From RXOA01 sp964547105 (lineage in GTDB: Bacteria > Bipolaricaulota > Bipolaricaulia > UBA7950 > UBA9294): 9,343 bases of DNA. Positions 5,752-9,343 of this stretch are shown in pieces; the first letter of the stretch is position 1, and every line of letters begins with the position of its first letter. The notes under the pieces are model-generated. The model saw only the letters and a program-made list of their open reading frames with translations. It made no database searches and was not told the DNA's origin. The position numbers and the translations under genes are program-made. Location: contig CAZJLO010000064.1 of the NCBI GenBank assembly GCA_964547105.1, positions 1 through 9,343 on the forward strand, in the 5' to 3' direction.

Positions 5752-6960
5752 CTACATCATCTCAACGAATTTCCTTTTTCCTATCTGAACGAGCATCGGA
5801 GGAGCAAAAACGAGGTCGGCGTCTACATCGTCTACCAGATCGTCACCGACCCGGACTCCGCCCTGCTTGATCAACCGCTTTGCCTCGCCTCGGCTCGAAA
5901 CCAAGCCGGAGCGTTCGAGCAAGTCGACCACCCAGATCGTGCCGTCTTCTTTGATCGCTTGTCGTTCGAGGTGTCGCCGCTCCACATCGCTCGGCCGCTC
6001 GTGACGAATGTGAATCCGATCGAATTCCTCCTCCGCGATCGCTGCTTCTTCCTCGCTGTGGTACTTCGCGACAAGTGTTCGCGCAAGCAATCGCTTCGCG
6101 TCTCGTGCATTCAGCTCTGCGCGATCCGAACACGCAACCTGCGTAAGCTGCTCGAAGTAGCTTCCAGTAAGCTCATCCGGAATCGCGAGAATCTTCCCGT
6201 ACATCTCGTTCGCAGGTTCGTTCAATCCCACGTAGTTCCCTACGGTCTGACTCATGCTCCGCACGCCGTCGGTCCCGATCAGCAGCGGCACCGCCAGCAC
6301 AACCTGTGGCGCTTGTCCATACTCGCGCTGGATATCCCTTCCGATCAGCAAGTTGAACTTCTGATCGCTCCCACCAAGTTCGATATCGGCTCGAACGGCA
6401 ACCGAATCGTACGCCTGTGCGAGGGGGTACAGAAACTCGAGAATGCTGATCGGTCGCTCTGCTGCAAACCGTTTCGCGAAGTCATCCCGTTCAAGCATCC
6501 GCGCCACGGTGTACTTCGCCGTAAGACCGATCAGATCAGCGAAGCTCAGCTTCCCAAGCCACTCGGAGTTGTATCGGATCTCCGTCTTCTCGGGATCGAG
6601 GATCTTGAACGCCTGTTCCGTGTAGCTCGCCATGTTTCGATCGATCTCTTCGGCGCTCATCAGCGCCCGCGTCGATGCCTTCCCGCTCGGGTCGCCGATC
6701 CGCCGCGTGAAATCCCCAACCACCAGCACCCCCATGTGTCCAAGGTCCTGGAAATCGCGCATTTTGCGTAGCGGAACCGAATGTCCCAGGGTCAAGTGCG
6801 GCGCCGACGGATCGATCCCCAGCTTCACCCGCAACGGCTTCCCCGAGGCGGCTGATGCCTGCAGTTTCTGGCGGAGCTCCTCCGCGGGGATGATCTCTCC
6901 CGCTCCCCGCTCAATCGCGTGCCAAACCTTGATATCGACATTCTGCTGGCCTTCTCGCAT
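5752..6960 (-). CDS. tyrS: Tyrosyl-tRNA synthetase
   Basis: Class I aminoacyl-tRNA synthetase charging tRNA-Tyr, 402 residues from the chosen start, the usual length for the bacterial TyrS group that has a KMSKS-type loop and not the KFGKS of E. coli or Bacillus. The Rossmann-fold signature is at residues 55-60 (HLTLGH, after KLGIDPSAP). The tyrosine-site region GSDQKFNLLIGRDIQREYG follows. The loop expected to read KMSKS is SMSQT at residues 235-239 (DGVRSMSQTVGNYVGL), lacking both lysines. A C-terminal S4-like RNA-binding domain is clear (SSRGEAKRLIKQGGVRVGDD). I chose the ATG at 6958-6960 because AGGAG lies seven bases before it; an in-frame ATG at 6979-6981 would add seven residues. It follows gyrA by about 30 bases on the same strand, so co-transcription is likely. 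Apart from the loop the protein looks intact. Confidence 0.95.
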   Translation of the reverse strand: MREGQQNVDIKVWHAIERGAGEIIPAEELRQKLQASAASGKPLRVKLGIDPSAPHLTLGHSVPLRKMRDFQDLGHMGVLVVGDFTRRIGDPSGKASTRALMSAEEIDRNMASYTEQAFKILDPEKTEIRYNSEWLGKLSFADLIGLTAKYTVARMLERDDFAKRFAAERPISILEFLYPLAQAYDSVAVRADIELGGSDQKFNLLIGRDIQREYGQAPQVVLAVPLLIGTDGVRSMSQTVGNYVGLNEPANEMYGKILAIPDELTGSYFEQLTQVACSDRAELNARDAKRLLARTLVAKYHSEEEAAIAEEEFDRIHIRHERPSDVERRHLERQAIKEDGTIWVVDLLERSGLVSSRGEAKRLIKQGGVRVGDDLVDDVDADLVFAPPMLVQIGKRKFVEMM

Positions 6961-6990
6961 CCTCTCTCCTACCCGGCCCATTCGCTCCCG

Positions 6991-9343
6991 CTAGGCGCAA
7001 ACGACCGCGAAGATCCGGTCTTCCTTCTCGAGCTGCATCAGGCGGACGCCACGCGCGTACCGTCCGTAGGTATTGATGTCGCCGGCAATCAGCCGGATGA
7101 CCTTCTGCTCAGTGATCACGATGATCTCATCTTGGTCGGAGACAATCCCTACCGAAACCAGCAGGCCGGAGTCCTTGTCAAGCTTGATTCCCTGCACCCC
7201 CTTGCCCCCTCGTCCCTGCAGCGGGAAATCGACAAGTGAAACGCGTTTCCCAAATCCACGATCGGTCACCATCAGCAGCTTCTTGTCGACGGTGATGCTT
7301 CGATCAAGCGCGACCATTCCCATCACCTGGTCATCGCCCTCAAGGCGAATCCCGATGACCCCTCGCGACGGACGCTTGGTCAGGCGGACATCCTGTTGAT
7401 GGAAGCGGATCGTCTTGCCCTCGCGCGTCGCCAGAATCACCTCACCGTCTCCCTCGGTGCCGACCACATCGACCAACCGATCCTCTTCATCGGCATTGAT
7501 CGCGATGATCCCGTTGGTGTGAACGTTCGCATAGTCCGACAACCGGTTCTTGTTGACGATGCCGTTTGCCGTACCCATCAGGCACTCCAACCCTTCGACA
7601 TCGTCGAAGCTTCTCACCGGGAGGATCGAGCGTACCCGTTCCTCCTGCTCCATCGCGACGATCGTGCGAATGTTCTTCCCGGCGGCATCTCGCCGCAGCG
7701 AAGGCAGTTTGTACCCCATCGTCCGGAACACCCGCCGCTGATCGGTGAACACAAGAAGCTGATCGCGCGCATTGGCGACCGCCGTGCAAGAGAGGTAGTC
7801 ATCATCTTTCGTTCGCTGTCCGATGACCCCCTTCCCGCCGCGGTTCTGGCTGCGGAATTCCCCCACCCGCGGAGCATTGACATATCCCCGGTCGGTCACC
7901 GTCACCATCAAGTCGTGATCCGGAATGAGGCTCTCGAGATCGATTTCTCCGTCTTCATCGGTGATGAGAGTTCGCCGGGCGTCTCCATACCGATCTCCGA
8001 TCTCCCGCAGCTCCCTCTTGATCGTCTCGTCCAACAGGACATCGCTTCCGAGGATCTGCTCGAATTCGCCAATCGCAGCACGCTTCTCGTCATACTCCTT
8101 GTCGATCTTCTCGCCTTCCATCGCCGTCAACTGTGAGAACCGCATCTTCAGGATCGCGTCGACTTGCTCGTCGGACAGCGCCAGCTCTTGCTGCAGCTCA
8201 ACCACCGCCGCACTCGTATCTCGCGATCCTCTCAAGATCTGGATCACCCGTTCGATGCTCGCAAGGGCGATCCGGTATCCCTCCAGCAAATGCGCGCGAC
8301 GCTGCGCTTCCTCCAGGCGATGCTCGGTCCGGCGTCGGACAACATCGCGCCGGAAGTCAATAAAGCAGTTCAGAATCTCTTTCAACGCGAGCGTTCGTGG
8401 ATTCCCATCGATAATGACAAGGAATACGGAGGCGAACGTCCGCTCAAGCGGCGTGAACTTGAACAGCTGGTTCAACACAACGTTGGGATTGGCGGACTTC
8501 TTGAGCTCAACGACCACGCGCAGCCCTTCACGATCCGATTCATCTCGAAGATCGCTGATTCCGTCGATCGTGCCATTCTGGACCTTGTTCGCGATCGATT
8601 CGACAATCGTCGATTTCTGCACCAGGTATGGGATTTCGCTGATGATGATCCGATCGTCCTCAATCGTCGCCTGGCCTCGAAGGCGCACCTTGCCTTGCCC
8701 GGTACGGTACATGTCCTCGATGCCCTTCCTCCCCATGAGGATTCCGCCCGTGGGCATGTCTGGTCCGGAAATATGCTGCATCAATTCCTTGAGCCCTATG
8801 TGCGGGTTATCCATCACCGCAATCAAGCCATCCACAAGCTCAGCAAGGTTGTGCGGCGGAATCTGGGTCGTCATCCCGACCGATATTCCCCACGCACCGT
8901 TCATCAAAAGGTTGGGAACACGAGCTGGAAGGACTTCCGGTTCCTGGAGAGAATCATCGAAATTCGGTGTCCACTCGACTGTGTCTTCGCCGAGCTCTTC
9001 GAGGAATTCCGCAGCGATTCCGGCAAGTCTCGCTTCGGTATACCGCGGTGCCGCAGCGGGGTCACCGTCGATCGATCCGAAGTTCCCTTGCCCGTCCACG
9101 AGAGGGTAGCGGTTGGAAAACGGCTGAGCCATGTTGACCATCGTTCCATAGATGGCCGCATCTCCATGTGGATGGTATTTTCCCATCACGTCACCCACGA
9201 CGCGAGCGCTCTTCCGGTGCGGCTTGCCCGGCGTGACGCCCAACTCCCGCATTCCGTAGAGGATCCTCCGTTGAACCGGTTTCAGTCCGTCACGCACATC
9301 CGGAATCGCCCGACCGCGGATCACGCTCATCGCATAGTTGATG
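6991..9343 (-). CDS. gyrA: DNA gyrase subunit A, 5' end outside window
   Basis: Subunit A of type IIA topoisomerase, which cuts and rejoins DNA during supercoiling. 783 residues are visible. The frame stays open to the window edge (INYAMSVIRGRAIPDVRDGL), and in the family YAMSVI lies some 30 residues into the protein, so the start is upstream. The catalytic tyrosine is encoded at 9040-9042 (APRYTEARL). The breakage-reunion domain, tower and coiled coil are followed by a six-bladed C-terminal beta-pinwheel. A GyrA-box is present as QNRGGKG (7828-7848; consensus QRRGGKG), favouring GyrA over ParC, with the usual second GRGGKG copy near the end. In E. coli numbering the quinolone region has Ala at 83 and Gly at 87 (HGDAAIYGTMV). 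The C-terminus stops at VVCA with no acidic tail. tyrS follows on the same strand. Confidence 0.96.
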   Translation of the reverse strand, partial: INYAMSVIRGRAIPDVRDGLKPVQRRILYGMRELGVTPGKPHRKSARVVGDVMGKYHPHGDAAIYGTMVNMAQPFSNRYPLVDGQGNFGSIDGDPAAAPRYTEARLAGIAAEFLEELGEDTVEWTPNFDDSLQEPEVLPARVPNLLMNGAWGISVGMTTQIPPHNLAELVDGLIAVMDNPHIGLKELMQHISGPDMPTGGILMGRKGIEDMYRTGQGKVRLRGQATIEDDRIIISEIPYLVQKSTIVESIANKVQNGTIDGISDLRDESDREGLRVVVELKKSANPNVVLNQLFKFTPLERTFASVFLVIIDGNPRTLALKEILNCFIDFRRDVVRRRTEHRLEEAQRRAHLLEGYRIALASIERVIQILRGSRDTSAAVVELQQELALSDEQVDAILKMRFSQLTAMEGEKIDKEYDEKRAAIGEFEQILGSDVLLDETIKRELREIGDRYGDARRTLITDEDGEIDLESLIPDHDLMVTVTDRGYVNAPRVGEFRSQNRGGKGVIGQRTKDDDYLSCTAVANARDQLLVFTDQRRVFRTMGYKLPSLRRDAAGKNIRTIVAMEQEERVRSILPVRSFDDVEGLECLMGTANGIVNKNRLSDYANVHTNGIIAINADEEDRLVDVVGTEGDGEVILATREGKTIRFHQQDVRLTKRPSRGVIGIRLEGDDQVMGMVALDRSITVDKKLLMVTDRGFGKRVSLVDFPLQGRGGKGVQGIKLDKDSGLLVSVGIVSDQDEIIVITEQKVIRLIAGDINTYGRYARGVRLMQLEKEDRIFAVVCA
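7828..7848 (-). other. GyrA-box motif (variant QNRGGKG)
   Basis: These codons encode QNRGGKG in the first pinwheel blade of GyrA. The motif lets gyrase wrap DNA and introduce negative supercoils. The second residue is Asn (codon 7843-7845), where the consensus has Arg or Lys; the remaining positions fit. Its presence supports naming the gene gyrA. Confidence 0.8.

Noticed and set aside
5341..6771. Plus-strand open frame of 476 codons covering the gap and tyrS
   Set aside because: It runs through the end of mbhN in another frame and then opposite tyrS; the translation has no domain and the minus-strand TyrS is unambiguous.
6979..6981. First in-frame ATG as tyrS start
   Set aside because: The ATG at 6958-6960 has a better-spaced AGGAG site and gives an N-terminus closer to other TyrS proteins; the upstream one remains possible.
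7396..9109. Plus-strand open frames of 246 and 394 codons opposite gyrA
   Set aside because: Shadow frames of a clear gyrA; low-complexity Ser/Arg-rich translation typical of an antisense frame.

Overview
This window looks like a chromosomal segment from a bacterium, probably an anaerobic, hydrogen-producing one. The gyrase A and tyrosyl-tRNA synthetase genes are bacterial in type and most genes have clear Shine-Dalgarno sites. DNA on the plus strand encodes the membrane end of a group 4 [NiFe] hydrogenase related to the Mbh complex of Pyrococcus. The phylum cannot be fixed from sequence alone. Uncultured anaerobic lineages such as Bipolaricaulota, or Thermotogota with Mbh-type enzymes, are only guesses.

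Layout: positions 1-5549 (plus strand) hold seven tightly packed genes in the order mbhH-I-J-K-L-M-N: antiporter-like subunit, small anchor subunit, [4Fe-4S] small subunit, NuoC-like 30 kDa subunit, [NiFe] large subunit, NuoH-like membrane subunit and 8Fe ferredoxin-like subunit. The large subunit keeps all four nickel-ligand cysteines, so it reads as a real hydrogenase and not as the related sulfane reductase (Mbx/Mbs). By analogy with Mbh, reduced ferredoxin would pass electrons through subunits N and J to the NiFe site in L, making H2, while M and H couple this to ion pumping. The remaining antiporter genes of the operon should lie upstream of the window.

The surprise is in the first gene. 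Its reading frame is broken near the 3' end by about 135 bp that encode, on the opposite strand, a piece of domain I of the mismatch-repair protein MutS. The antiporter reading resumes in the same frame afterwards, but a TAG inside the foreign piece stops it. This is either a genuine short filler insertion or an assembly chimera, and it is the main thing to check.

Positions 5550-5751 are a non-coding gap between convergent operons with a likely terminator for the minus-strand genes and small inverted and direct repeats. Positions 5752-9343 (minus strand) hold gyrA (its 5' end is cut by the window edge) followed by tyrS, probably co-transcribed. Both carry unusual residues at well-known functional sites: a degenerate KMSKS loop (SMSQT) in TyrS, and Ala/Gly at the two main quinolone-resistance positions in GyrA. 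No tRNA, rRNA, CRISPR array or insertion sequence was seen.
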